Positions 45,371 to 54,585 of a stretch of DNA of 64,000 nucleotides are shown here, one piece after another. Under the pieces are notes generated by a model, which searched no databases, was not told the origin of the DNA, and saw nothing but the letters and a program-made list of their open reading frames with translations. Each line of letters starts with the position of its first letter. Position 1 is the first letter of the stretch. The position numbers and the translations under genes are program-made. The stretch lies in NCBI RefSeq assembly GCF_036687315.1, contig NZ_CP144683.1, forward strand, positions 1,426,001 to 1,490,000, written 5' to 3'. This stretch comes from Sphingopyxis sp. TUF1. Lineage in GTDB: Bacteria > Pseudomonadota > Alphaproteobacteria > Sphingomonadales > Sphingomonadaceae.

Positions 45371-46075
45371 TCAGTATGTGATTCCAAAGGCCTTGGCAGT
45401 CGAACGGCGATAGGCTTCAAACTGTTTCGGCAGATCGACGCTGTCGGGCGCGACGAGCCATTGATAGATCGTCCCGAAGATGAAGCTGCAAAAGCCGAAC
45501 GCATAGCATTCGGCATCGACCGACGCGTCGATTTCGCCGCTGGCGATGCCTTCCTCGACCCAATGCGCGACGTCGCGGCGATAGATTTCGTGATAGGCGG
45601 CAAGATGGTCGCGCACGTCATTGTGCGAACTGATCGATTCAAACCACAGGATATACATCGCCTGCATGTAACCCGAGTGGCTCGACAGAAATCCCTCGAC
45701 CGCGCGCAACGCGGCAAGGCAGGCCTGCGCGCCGCCGCGGGTGCCGACCTTGTTCGCCAGTTCGCGCGTCCAGCTGGTGTTGAAATGCAGCACCAACTGG
45801 CCAAACAACGCGTCCTTCGATCCGAAACGGCTCGACGCCAGTCCGCGCGAATAACCCGCGCGCTCGCCCACTTCCTTGAGCGTGGTCGCGTGCGTCCCCT
45901 GTTCGACGATCAACTGCATCGCCGCGTCGAACATCCGCGCGTCGGACAGCGCAGTGCGTTCCGCCTGGGTGCGGCGACTGGCGCGCGGTTTGGCACGCAC
46001 CTTGGCAGGCGCTGGATGGACATCCGTCACCTCGCGCAGCGAGGCCTTGCCTTTCATCGACGACGGCGCGTTCAT
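45371..46075 (-). CDS. TetR/AcrR family transcriptional regulator
   Basis: The ATG at 46075 shares a base with the acyl-CoA synthetase stop (TGATG), giving 234 aa. After a basic extension of about 35 residues comes the TetR DNA-binding domain with FDAAMQLIVEQGTHATTLKE and VGERAGYSRGLASSRFGSKD ALF-type helix-turn-helix. The ligand domain includes SSHSGYMQAMYILWFESISS. As the last gene of the leftward receptor-SDR-phosphotransferase-synthetase operon, it is likely a local regulator answering a CoA thioester or the substrate itself. Confidence 0.92.
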   Translation of the reverse strand: MNAPSSMKGKASLREVTDVHPAPAKVRAKPRASRRTQAERTALSDARMFDAAMQLIVEQGTHATTLKEVGERAGYSRGLASSRFGSKDALFGQLVLHFNTSWTRELANKVGTRGGAQACLAALRAVEGFLSSHSGYMQAMYILWFESISSHNDVRDHLAAYHEIYRRDVAHWVEEGIASGEIDASVDAECYAFGFCSFIFGTIYQWLVAPDSVDLPKQFEAYRRSTAKAFGITY

Positions 46076-47703
46076 CAAGATTCGTCAATCCTTTCAAAAG
46101 CCGTTTTGCCCGTCGCGACGGCCGCGCGCAGCGCCTGCTTGTCAATCTTGCCGACGCTGGTCAATGGCAGCGTGCCCACATGCGCCCAATATTCGGGAAT
46201 CCAGAAGCGCGCGACCTGCCCCCGCAGCGCTGACCGCAACCTCTCAAAATCAGGCCGTTTGCCGTCGGGCGTGGTGACGATCGCCAGCGGTCGTTCCTCC
46301 CAGCGCGGATCGGCGATGCCGATAACGGCGGCAAGGTCGACGCCGGGCAGGCTGGCGACATGATTCTCCAACTCGGCTGAAGGGATCCATTCGCCGCCCG
46401 ATTTGATCAGATCCTTCAGCCGGTCGGTGACCTGGACATAACCGCGTGCGTCGATCGTCCCGGCATCGCCGGTGTCGAGCCAGCCGTCGTTAGTCAGCAC
46501 CCCCGCCCCGGCACCGCGGTGGTAGCCGCGTGCGATCCACGCCCCGCGCAGTTGCAGGCGGCCGACGCTCTTGCCGTCCTCGGCAACCGGCTTGTTCTGA
46601 TCGTCGACCAGCCGCACGCGGACGCCGGCAACCGGACGCCCGCTTTTTGCCCGCAAACGGCGCGCCTCATCGGGCGCAACATCCGCCGGGGGATGCGAAA
46701 GAACGCACAGCGGACTGGTCTCGGTCATGCCCCAGCCCTGAATCAGCGGCACGCTCCACCGGCGCTCGACATCGGCGATCAGCCCTTCAGAAACCGCCGA
46801 TCCGCCCGCCACGATGACACGAAAGCTGCTCATGTCGACAGGGTCGGTCGCATCGGCGCGCAGCAGGTCGTTGAGGATCGTCGGCACGGTCGCGGTAAAG
46901 GTCGGCGCGGTGGCGCGGACCATCGCCCGGATCGCTTCGGGCTGCAAATGCGGCCCCGGCAGCACGAAATCGGCGCCCGCGAGCCAGCCCGAATAGGGCA
47001 GCCCCCAGGCGTTGGCATGGAACATCGGCGGCAGCAGCAGGATCGTGTCACGGTCGCTGAGCGCAAAGGCGTTGGCAGCCATCGAAGCCAGGCTGTGGAG
47101 GAATATTGTGCGGTGCGAATAGACCACGCCCTTCGGATCGCCCGTCGTTCCCGACGTATAGCAGGTCGCCGCCGCCGCGGTTTCATCCACCTCCGGGAAA
47201 TGTGACAGCGGCGCATGAGTCGCGATAAATGCCTCATAAGCGGCCCAGGGCTTCGCAAGCCCGGCAAGGCCATCGGTGTCCCCGGTGACAATGACCTGCG
47301 CCAGTCCTTCCAGCGAATTGATCTGCGGCAGCAGCGCGGTCAGCAACGCACCATCGGCAATCAGAATGCCGTCTTCAGCATCCGCCATGATGAAACGAAG
47401 CTGGTCGGGATGCAGCCGCAGGTTGAGCGTGTGGAGCACCGCGCCCATCGCGGGCACCGCCAGATAAGCCTCGAAATGCGCAAAATCGTTCCAGCTGAGC
47501 GTTGCGACACGGGTGTTCGTCCCGACACCGGCGGCCCGCAACGCCGCGGCCAGACGGCGGGCGCGTTCGGCGGTTGCGGCATAGCTGCGCCACGTCACCT
47601 GCTCGCCGTTGAACAGCCCGATGCGGCTGCTCGCATGGATATGCTCCCCGTGCGCAAAGATCGTCGCGGTGCCGAGCGGCTCGTGCATCATGGTGGCGTC
47701 CAT
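46075..47703 (-). CDS. AMP-forming acyl-CoA synthetase
   Basis: The 542-aa enzyme activates a carboxylic acid to its CoA thioester. The AMP-binding motif YTSGTTGDPKGVVYSH is complete, followed by LPPMFHANAWGLPYSGWLAG, GWGMTETSPL and DGWLDTGDAGTIDARGY, with RLKDLIKSGGEWI and a C-terminal catalytic Lys in SVGKIDKQALR. The medium/long-chain FadD-like subgroup fits. Start overlaps the phosphotransferase stop (TGATG). Confidence 0.95.
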   Translation of the reverse strand: MDATMMHEPLGTATIFAHGEHIHASSRIGLFNGEQVTWRSYAATAERARRLAAALRAAGVGTNTRVATLSWNDFAHFEAYLAVPAMGAVLHTLNLRLHPDQLRFIMADAEDGILIADGALLTALLPQINSLEGLAQVIVTGDTDGLAGLAKPWAAYEAFIATHAPLSHFPEVDETAAAATCYTSGTTGDPKGVVYSHRTIFLHSLASMAANAFALSDRDTILLLPPMFHANAWGLPYSGWLAGADFVLPGPHLQPEAIRAMVRATAPTFTATVPTILNDLLRADATDPVDMSSFRVIVAGGSAVSEGLIADVERRWSVPLIQGWGMTETSPLCVLSHPPADVAPDEARRLRAKSGRPVAGVRVRLVDDQNKPVAEDGKSVGRLQLRGAWIARGYHRGAGAGVLTNDGWLDTGDAGTIDARGYVQVTDRLKDLIKSGGEWIPSAELENHVASLPGVDLAAVIGIADPRWEERPLAIVTTPDGKRPDFERLRSALRGQVARFWIPEYWAHVGTLPLTSVGKIDKQALRAAVATGKTAFERIDES

Positions 47704-48725
47704 CAGGCCATACCCTCACCTGCGGCGATCCGCCGCGCCGCGTCGAGCAAGGCGGGGACGTCCTGCTCAAGCCCGCGCTCATAGGCGCCGTCGACCTGCC
47801 CTTGGCGAAACAGCACATAGGCGCCCTCGACGATCGCCGCGAGGCGCCAGAGCGCGAAGGCCTGAAAATATGCCAGATGATCGATCGACAAGCCCGTCGC
47901 GCGCGCCCATCGCTGCGCGAGGCCGCGGCCATCGACCGCCCCTACGACATTCGACACGCGCTGAACAAAGGCGAAGCCGAGCGGCGCGCTTTCATCGCGG
48001 TTCCACATCGCGGTGACCAGTCCGACATCGACCATCGGATCGGCCAGCGTCGCCATTTCCCAATCGAGGATTGCCCTGACTTGCGGCACATCCGGGTCCA
48101 TCAGCACATTGTCGAGATGATAGTCGCAATGCACGATCCGCACCGCCTCGGGTTCCGGTACGTTCGCGGCCAGCCACGCGCCGAGCACTTCGATCAGCGG
48201 CAGGTCGCGAACGGCTTGGGCAGCCCGCACCGCGCGCCATCGCTCGATCTGCCGGGCGACAAAGGTCCGCGCCTTGCCGACATCGCCCAGCTCGGCAGGG
48301 ACCGGCTCGATTGCATGAACGCTGGCGAGCGCGTCGATCAGCGCGTGACCGACCGCATCGAGCGTATCGACGGTATTCGGATAGGCGGGCGGCAAGGTGT
48401 CGGTGATCGCCAGCCCGCGGACGAAACGGGTCAGCGAAAACGGCGCGCCGAGCACGTCCGGATCGTCGCAGAACAGGATGGGTTCGGCGACCGGCGCCTT
48501 GCCCGCAATCGCCGAGACGAAGCGAAATTCGCGCGCAATGCCTGCACCGGCAAGGTCGGACACCGTGTCGGCGGGCGGATGCCGCAGGACCATGGGACCG
48601 CTCGCCGTTTCGACGAGGCTGGTGACGTTCGCGTTGCCGCCGGTCAGCGGGCGGACGATCCGCGCTTCGGCAATCCCGGCTTCCCTCTCCAGCCAGCGGG
48701 CGAACCGCTCGGCCGGATCGCTCAC
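47703..48725 (-). CDS. phosphotransferase-family protein (APH-like, ACAD10/11 type)
   Basis: I choose the GTG at 48725, overlapping the SDR stop (GTGA), giving 340 aa (MSDPAERFARWLEREAGIAE). The kinase-like fold has LTGGNANVTSLVE, the catalytic VHCDYHLDNVLMD and the metal site ILDWEMATLADPMVD. Related domains are fused to acyl-CoA dehydrogenases in ACAD10/11, where they take part in catabolism of hydroxy-acyl-CoAs. Placement beside an acyl-CoA synthetase and near an acyl-CoA dehydrogenase supports that type of role over antibiotic resistance. Confidence 0.88.
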   Translation of the reverse strand: MSDPAERFARWLEREAGIAEARIVRPLTGGNANVTSLVETASGPMVLRHPPADTVSDLAGAGIAREFRFVSAIAGKAPVAEPILFCDDPDVLGAPFSLTRFVRGLAITDTLPPAYPNTVDTLDAVGHALIDALASVHAIEPVPAELGDVGKARTFVARQIERWRAVRAAQAVRDLPLIEVLGAWLAANVPEPEAVRIVHCDYHLDNVLMDPDVPQVRAILDWEMATLADPMVDVGLVTAMWNRDESAPLGFAFVQRVSNVVGAVDGRGLAQRWARATGLSIDHLAYFQAFALWRLAAIVEGAYVLFRQGQVDGAYERGLEQDVPALLDAARRIAAGEGMA

Positions 48726-49456
48726 AATCTGCACAGCAGCCCGCCGTCGTTCGAGATGATCGAACCGGTCATATAGGGCGAGCCGGCGACCCACCAGACA
48801 ACATCGGCCAGCTCCTCGGCGGTGCCTTCGCGGCCCAGCGGAATGCTGGCCACCAGCTTGGCCTTGGCGCGCGCCGGTATTCCGGCGGTCATTTCGGTCG
48901 ATGTCATGCCCGGAATCACCAGATTGACCCGGATGCCGCGCCGCGCCAGTTCGACGGCCAGCACCTGCGTCAGTCCGGCTAGCCCCGCTTTCGACGCGCC
49001 GTAAGCGGCATCGCCGGCAAAACCGCGCAAACCCACAACCGCCCCGATATTCACGATCGATCCGCCCTCGCCCAGATAGGGCAGGGCGGCGCGTACGAAG
49101 TTGAGCGGACCGGACAGGTTGGTATCAAGCACGGCCTGCCAGTCATCGTGCGACAGCGAGCCGAGAAGCCCGCCGCGATGCAGTCCGGCGTTATTGATCA
49201 GGACGTCGATACCGCCCCACTGCCGGGCGACCTCACCGCATGCGTTGGTGACCGATGCCGGATCGGTCACGTCGGCGGCGAGGCCGATGGCCCCGCCGCC
49301 GATCGCATTTGCCTGAGCGCCGATGTCTGCGCCGCGCGCGATCAGCGCGACGCGGTCGCCCTTGCTGGCCGCCAGCCGGGCGATCGCAAGGCCCAGGCCC
49401 CGCGATGCTCCGGTGACCACCCATCGGCGTGGTTCAGCTTTCGACGATGTCGTCAT
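48722..49456 (-). CDS. short-chain dehydrogenase/reductase
   Basis: The 244-aa SDR has the NAD(P) motif TGASRGLG near residue 15, DVTD, NNAG, and the catalytic Tyr and Lys in YGASKAGLAG, with VNLVIPGMTSTEM after it. It probably oxidises or reduces a hydroxyl/keto group of a CoA intermediate. Starts 12 bases after the TonB-receptor stop and overlaps the phosphotransferase. Confidence 0.93.
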   Translation of the reverse strand: MTTSSKAEPRRWVVTGASRGLGLAIARLAASKGDRVALIARGADIGAQANAIGGGAIGLAADVTDPASVTNACGEVARQWGGIDVLINNAGLHRGGLLGSLSHDDWQAVLDTNLSGPLNFVRAALPYLGEGGSIVNIGAVVGLRGFAGDAAYGASKAGLAGLTQVLAVELARRGIRVNLVIPGMTSTEMTAGIPARAKAKLVASIPLGREGTAEELADVVWWVAGSPYMTGSIISNDGGLLCRL

Positions 49457-49468
49457 CCCCGGCCCTGC

Positions 49469-51736
49469 TCAAAAGGCCTGCGTCACGGCGACGCCCCACG
49501 TCCGGCGCGGACGCGGCGCGGCGTAGCTCCACACCCCCTGCACGTCGTAACCGATCGTCCAGCCCTTTTCGTTCGCCAGATTCTTGCCGAACAGGCTGAC
49601 CGTCGTGTTGTTGAACCGCGCGTTGATCGACGCGTCGACGAGGAACTGGCCATCGTTGCGCAGATTGGGATTGTTGAGGAAGGTGATCTCGTGGCCGCTG
49701 ATATAGTGGACATCGCCCGAGAGCCACGCAGACGCATCGCTGCCGATATCGACCTCGTAGGTTCCGCCGACATTCCCCGTCCATTTGGGCGCGCGGCGGA
49801 TCTTGAGGAAGGTCGCATCGACCGGCGTGCCGGTGCTGAAGATGTCGCCGACGAAATCCTTATACTTGGCGTCGAGATAACCAAGGTTGCCGTGCAGGGT
49901 CAGTCCGTCGGTAACGCGCGCGGTCAGATCGAGTTCAAACCCTTTCAATTCTGCCGACGATGCGTTGATCGTCCGGTTTTCACGCCCCGTCGACGTGCCG
50001 GGGGCCGGCACGTCCAGATCCTGCTGCATATCCTTATATTTCATCAGGAAAGCGGCGCCGTTGAAACGCACCCGGCCGCCAGCGAACTCGGTCTTGAAAC
50101 CGACTTCGTAATTGTCGAGCGTTTCGGGATCATAGGGAATCGTCGCGGCGCCGATCGTCGACGGACGCCCGTTGAACCCGCCGCCGCGGTATCCGCGCGA
50201 CCAGAGCGCATAGACCATCGCCTCGTCGGTCAGCTCGTAGCGAAGCGACACGCGCGGCGTGAATTTGGACCAGCTTTTCTTGACCGGTTCCGCCATCACG
50301 ATGACGCCGGGCGCGCTTCCGACCGGATTTTCCTCGACCGTCGTGCCATAGAAGAAAATCGGCAGATCGTTGACGATGCTGGACTTCTTGTCCTTGGTAT
50401 AACGGGCGCCGAGGGTCAGCGTCAGCCGATCGGTCAGGTCGTAATCGCCTTCGCCATAGACCGCCCATGATTTGTTCGTCTGCGTCACGTCCTGCGCGCT
50501 GGTCAGGAGCGGCGGTCCCGCAAAGCCGATATAATTTTTGAGGTTGATCGTATAGCGCGAGTCCCAGAAATAGGCGCCGAGGACAAAGGTCATCGGCCCC
50601 GACCCGCCCTTGGTCAACCGTAGCTCGTTCGTTGTCTGCCGCCACCGAGCGGGCCGGTCGGTGTGATAGAGCGTCTGCGGACCGGCGTCGAAATCCTGCG
50701 TGATCTCTTCCTCGGTTTTCAGCCAGCCGAAGATATAGTCGAACTGCATGTCCGACCCGATGTCATAGGTCGCTTTGCCGGTTACCATGTCGAGCCGGAA
50801 CTCGGCATTCTTCTCGAGCCTGCCGTCCGATACGCTGACATAACGGTCGCCCGACGTCGGCACACCCGGCGCGGGCGAGCATTGTCCGTAAACCGCGCAG
50901 AACAGATCGGTCGGACGATTGACCGCCAGCAGCTGCGGCGGATCCTGCTTCGTCTTCTGATGGTCGTAGCTGATCTGGAGGTCCAGATTGTCGGTCGGCT
51001 CGATCAGCAGCGCGGCCGCGATCGCATAGAATTCGGACCGCTGGCCCGGCTGATCATAGACGCTGTTGTAAAAATAGCCGTCGGACTTCTCATAGGCACC
51101 GCTGACCTTGAGCGCCATATTTTCGGACAATCCGGTGCTGGCGACGCCCTCGACCTTCCAGGTGTCGAACCGGCCATAGGTGAGCCGCGCCTTCCCGGTC
51201 AGGTCATAGGTCGGGCGCGAACGCGCGAGGTTGATGACGCCGCCCGTGGCATTGCGTCCGAACAGCGTTCCTTGCGGCCCGCGCAGCACCTCGACACGGT
51301 CGATGTCGATGGCTTTCAGCAAGCTCCCCGAACTTTGGCCGATATAGACGTCGTCGAACACCACGCCGACCGCGGGATCGACCGATTTTTCGACGTCCGC
51401 GACGCCGATGCCGCGAATATAGACCGCGGCCACGCCGCCCGGTCCCTGCTGCGTGTCGTCGATCACGATATTGGGTGACGAGTCGGCAAAGTCACGCACG
51501 TCCGAATCGAAGCGTCGTTCAAGCTCGCCGGCCGACAGGGCGCTGATCGACGCGGGCACATCCTGCATGCTTTCTTCGCGCTTGCGCGCGGTGACGACGA
51601 TCTCTTCGAGTCCGCCGGACGAGGACGCCGACGTTTCGCCGCTCGCGTCCTGCGCGCTCGCGGCCGATGCCGGACAGATTATCAATGCAGCGGTGGCGAG
51701 CAGGCTCGCGGTTTTGACGCGATCGGTCATGATCAT
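49469..51736 (-). CDS. TonB-dependent outer-membrane receptor
   Basis: The 755-aa receptor has a signal peptide (ending ASAASAQDA), a TonB-box region LEEIVVTARKREE, and the plug domain with SMQDVPASISALSAGELERR, VRDFADSSPNI and VEVLRGPQGTLFGRNATGGV. The 22-stranded barrel ends in a C-terminal Phe (VAVTQAF). It belongs to the large sphingomonad group used to import hydrophobic organics, not only siderophores. It begins the leftward catabolic operon. Start is ATG 51736 or 51730; GGGAGAG precedes both. Confidence 0.95.
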   Translation of the reverse strand: MIMTDRVKTASLLATAALIICPASAASAQDASGETSASSSGGLEEIVVTARKREESMQDVPASISALSAGELERRFDSDVRDFADSSPNIVIDDTQQGPGGVAAVYIRGIGVADVEKSVDPAVGVVFDDVYIGQSSGSLLKAIDIDRVEVLRGPQGTLFGRNATGGVINLARSRPTYDLTGKARLTYGRFDTWKVEGVASTGLSENMALKVSGAYEKSDGYFYNSVYDQPGQRSEFYAIAAALLIEPTDNLDLQISYDHQKTKQDPPQLLAVNRPTDLFCAVYGQCSPAPGVPTSGDRYVSVSDGRLEKNAEFRLDMVTGKATYDIGSDMQFDYIFGWLKTEEEITQDFDAGPQTLYHTDRPARWRQTTNELRLTKGGSGPMTFVLGAYFWDSRYTINLKNYIGFAGPPLLTSAQDVTQTNKSWAVYGEGDYDLTDRLTLTLGARYTKDKKSSIVNDLPIFFYGTTVEENPVGSAPGVIVMAEPVKKSWSKFTPRVSLRYELTDEAMVYALWSRGYRGGGFNGRPSTIGAATIPYDPETLDNYEVGFKTEFAGGRVRFNGAAFLMKYKDMQQDLDVPAPGTSTGRENRTINASSAELKGFELDLTARVTDGLTLHGNLGYLDAKYKDFVGDIFSTGTPVDATFLKIRRAPKWTGNVGGTYEVDIGSDASAWLSGDVHYISGHEITFLNNPNLRNDGQFLVDASINARFNNTTVSLFGKNLANEKGWTIGYDVQGVWSYAAPRPRRTWGVAVTQAF

Positions 51737-51824
51737 TTCTCTCCCATCGACGGGCGTATGATTTTCTCGCGATGCCGTGTGCGGTTTCGCGATTCACGCT
51801 CCGGAGCAGAGATTGACGCACTTG

Positions 51825-51843
51825 TTTGCTTTCGACAAGCAAA
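51825..51843. promoter_or_regulatory. candidate TetR operator 2
   Basis: TTTGCTTtcgacAAGCAAA is a perfect 7+7 inverted repeat with a 5-bp centre, located 89 bases upstream of the TonB-receptor start and 163 bases upstream of the divergent SDR start. Shares the TTGCTW-N5-WAGCAA pattern with the site at 45280-45296. Confidence 0.6.
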
Positions 51844-52005
51844 TTTTGATTCGTGCGTCTGGCAGATTGGTCATGACAGATTTAATATCATGATTTATAA
51901 TGCTATATTTCGCATTTCCGCATCATGGAAATATTCTTGCTTGTTCTCATCTAGTAAGTGTGTAACAAGATTCGCAACGATAATGATGCATTGGGAGAGT
52001 GACGA

Positions 52006-52758
52006 ATGGCAGGCCGGCTGGACGGTAAGTCGGCGTTGATCTCGGGCGGCGCGAGCGGCCTGGGCGAAGCGCAAGCGATCCTTTACGCTCGCGAGGGCGC
52101 ATCGGTGCTGATCGGTGACGTACAGGCGGAAAAGGGCGAATCCGTTGTCGCCGCAATCACCCGCGAAGGCGGCAAAGCCGCCTTCATTCATCTCGACGTG
52201 ACCGATGCCGACAATTGGGACAAAGCCGTCGCCGACGCCGTCGCGCGGTTCGGAAAACTGACCACGTTGGTCAACAATGCCGGCATCTTCCACCCGGGCG
52301 GGATCGTCGATGAAACGCGACAGGGCTGGGATCGCATGATCGCGATCAACCAGACCGCCGTGTTTCTGGGGATGAAAGCCGCCACCCCTGCCCTGCTCGC
52401 GACGGGCAACGCGGCGATCGTCAATATCAGCTCGCTTTATGGCCTCATCGGCAGCCCGAATGCCATTTCCTACCATGCCTCCAAGGCAGCGGTCCGGATT
52501 ATGGGCAAGGCCGGCGCGCTCGAATTCGCGAAGCAGGGTATCCGCGTCAACACCATCTTTCCCGGCCAGATCAAGACGCCGATCCTGGGCGACATCACCC
52601 CCGAACAGGATGCGGCGATCAAAGCATCAATCCCGATGGGCGTCGTCGGCGATCCGATGGATATCGCCTACGCCAGCCTGTACCTCGCGTCCGATGAGGC
52701 CAAATATGTGTCGGGCGCCGAACTGTGGGTCGATGGCGCATGGTACGCGGGACAATGA
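52006..52758 (+). CDS. short-chain dehydrogenase/reductase
   Basis: The 250-aa SDR starts behind GGGAG and has SGGASGLGEA as cofactor motif, LDVTDADNW, NNAG, and YHASKAAVRIMGK with catalytic Tyr/Lys. VNTIFPGQIKTPIL and VSGAELWVDGAWYAG close the fold. The Asp in IGDVQAEKG suggests NAD(H) preference. It resembles hydroxysteroid- or cyclohexanol-type dehydrogenases; the substrate is not determined. First gene of the rightward operon, divergent from the receptor. Confidence 0.93.
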   Translation: MAGRLDGKSALISGGASGLGEAQAILYAREGASVLIGDVQAEKGESVVAAITREGGKAAFIHLDVTDADNWDKAVADAVARFGKLTTLVNNAGIFHPGGIVDETRQGWDRMIAINQTAVFLGMKAATPALLATGNAAIVNISSLYGLIGSPNAISYHASKAAVRIMGKAGALEFAKQGIRVNTIFPGQIKTPILGDITPEQDAAIKASIPMGVVGDPMDIAYASLYLASDEAKYVSGAELWVDGAWYAGQ

Positions 52759-52789
52759 GCGTGACGGCGCGCAAAGGGGCGAACTGCTG

Positions 52790-54082
52790 ATGGCCTGGGA
52801 CTTTTCGACCGACGCCGAATTTCAGGCTCAACTCGACTGGATGGCCGCGTTCGTGCGCGAAGAGGTTGAGCCGCTCGACCTCGTATTTCGCGGGCCAGCA
52901 GAACCATTTGATCCGGCTGGAAAGGCGCGCAGGATCATGCGGCCGCTCCAGCAAATCGTCAAAGAACGAGGCCTATGGGCCTGTCATCTCGGTCCGGAAC
53001 TCGGCGGCGCGGGATTTGGCCAGGTAAAGCTTGGCCTGATGAACGAAATCCTCGGACGAAGCAGGTTTGCCCCGGTCGTGTTCGGAACGCAGGCGCCCGA
53101 CACCGGCAATGCCGAGATCCTCGCCCGCTTCGGCACACCCGAACAGAAGGCGCAATATCTCCAGCCGTTGCTCGATGGCGAGATCGTCTCCTGCTATTCG
53201 ATGACCGAACCGCAGGCCGGGGCCGATCCCGGCGAATTTACCTGTCAGGCGCGTCTCGATGGCGGCGAGTGGGTCATCAACGGCGAGAAATGGTTTGCGA
53301 GCCACGCCTGCATCGCCGAATTTTTGATCGTCATGGTCATCACCGACCCGGACGTGCCGGTCCATCAGGGTTCGACGATGCTGATCGTCCCGCAGGGCAC
53401 GCCGGGGCTGGAAATCGTGCGCAACACCGCGGTCGGGCCAAAGGACGAGATCGGCAGCGGCGTTCACGGCTATCTGCGCTTCACCGATTGCCGCGTGCCC
53501 GAGGCGAGCCGCCTCGGCCCGGTCGGCGAAGGCTTCAAGGTCGCGCAGTCGCGCCTCGGCGGCGGCCGCATCCATCATGCGATGCGCACCGTCGGCATGC
53601 TGAACAAGGCGATGGACTATATGAAGGAGCGTGTCGTCAGCCGTACGACTAAGGGCGAACGGCTGGCGGACAAGCAGATGGTTCAGGAAAAAATCGCCGA
53701 CAGCTATACGCAGATCCTGCAGTTCCGGCTGCACGTGCTCTATGCCGCCTGGCTGCTCGACCGCGATCAGGCCTACACCCGCCCGGTGCGGCGCGAGATC
53801 AGCGCGATCAAGGCGGCGATGCCCGGCGTGCTGAAGGACGTCGTGTACCGCGCGCTCCATCTCCACGGCTCGCTCGGCATGTCGAACGAAACGCCGCTGA
53901 TGGATATGTGGCAATATGTCCCCGAGATGGGGATCGTCGACGGGCCGACGGAGGTTCACAAGATCGGCGTCGCCAAGGACATCCTGCGCGACGTCATTCC
54001 TTTCGATGGCCCCTTCCCCAGCTATCATGTGCCGACGCGGCTTGCCGCGGCGCGCGAAAAATTTGCCGCCTACCTCGACTGA
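52790..54082 (+). CDS. acyl-CoA dehydrogenase
   Basis: The start at 52790 (MAWDFSTDAEFQAQLDWMAA) gives 430 aa; the open frame upstream lies in another frame of the SDR gene. The family signatures are YSMTEPQAGADPGEF, GEWVINGEKWFASHA and GVHGYLRFTDCRVPE, with RLGGGRIHHAMRTVGM and the C-terminal LHGSLGMSNETPLMDMWQ and VDGPTEVHKI. It belongs to the long variety resembling ACAD10/11 and is likely to introduce a double bond into a branched or cyclic acyl-CoA. Confidence 0.94.
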   Translation: MAWDFSTDAEFQAQLDWMAAFVREEVEPLDLVFRGPAEPFDPAGKARRIMRPLQQIVKERGLWACHLGPELGGAGFGQVKLGLMNEILGRSRFAPVVFGTQAPDTGNAEILARFGTPEQKAQYLQPLLDGEIVSCYSMTEPQAGADPGEFTCQARLDGGEWVINGEKWFASHACIAEFLIVMVITDPDVPVHQGSTMLIVPQGTPGLEIVRNTAVGPKDEIGSGVHGYLRFTDCRVPEASRLGPVGEGFKVAQSRLGGGRIHHAMRTVGMLNKAMDYMKERVVSRTTKGERLADKQMVQEKIADSYTQILQFRLHVLYAAWLLDRDQAYTRPVRREISAIKAAMPGVLKDVVYRALHLHGSLGMSNETPLMDMWQYVPEMGIVDGPTEVHKIGVAKDILRDVIPFDGPFPSYHVPTRLAAAREKFAAYLD

Positions 54083-54109
54083 GCCCGCGACGCCCGCAAG
54101 GAGCCCGAT

Positions 54110-54577
54110 ATGACCGAATCCACCGACCTGGCTCAGCGCCTCGACCGCGTCGAAAGCCGTTTTGCGATGCACGATCTCGTCAGCGATTATTGTCACGGCT
54201 TCGACAAGCGCGACTGGGATCGTTTCGCCGCGATCTGGTGGCCCGACGCCGTCTGGGACATCGGCCCGCCCTTCGGCAGCTTCGAAGGCGCGGAGGGCAT
54301 CGCGCACGTCACCAAGGATATTCTCTGGGACGCGTGGCTCGCATCGAGCCATTTCACGACCAATCTCGTCATCACATTCGAGGGGGCCGACCGGGCAACG
54401 GGCGTGTGCGACGTCGATTGTATCGGCACGACGTCGGACGGTCAGGCGCAGACGGTCAGCGCAAGCTATTTCGACCTGTTCGAGCGGCGCGACGGCGTCT
54501 GGAAGATCGCTCGCCGCAAGGTCAAAATGCACCATTTCAACCCACTTCCCGGCGTCACCCTGTCGCCGCCCGCATAG
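54110..54577 (+). CDS. SnoaL-like / NTF2-fold protein
   Basis: The 155-aa protein fits the SnoaL_4-type cone fold: ALHDLVSDYCHGFDKRDWDR-like entry (here MHDLVSDYCHGFDKRDWDRF), AIWWPDAVWDIGPPFGS, FTTNLVITFEGADRA and WKIARRKVKMHHF at the end. Such proteins act as small isomerases, hydratases or dehydratases on polycyclic or steroid-like substrates. It lies 27 bases after the dehydrogenase. Actual reaction unknown. Confidence 0.88.
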   Translation: MTESTDLAQRLDRVESRFAMHDLVSDYCHGFDKRDWDRFAAIWWPDAVWDIGPPFGSFEGAEGIAHVTKDILWDAWLASSHFTTNLVITFEGADRATGVCDVDCIGTTSDGQAQTVSASYFDLFERRDGVWKIARRKVKMHHFNPLPGVTLSPPA

Positions 54578-54585
54578 GAGCGTTT

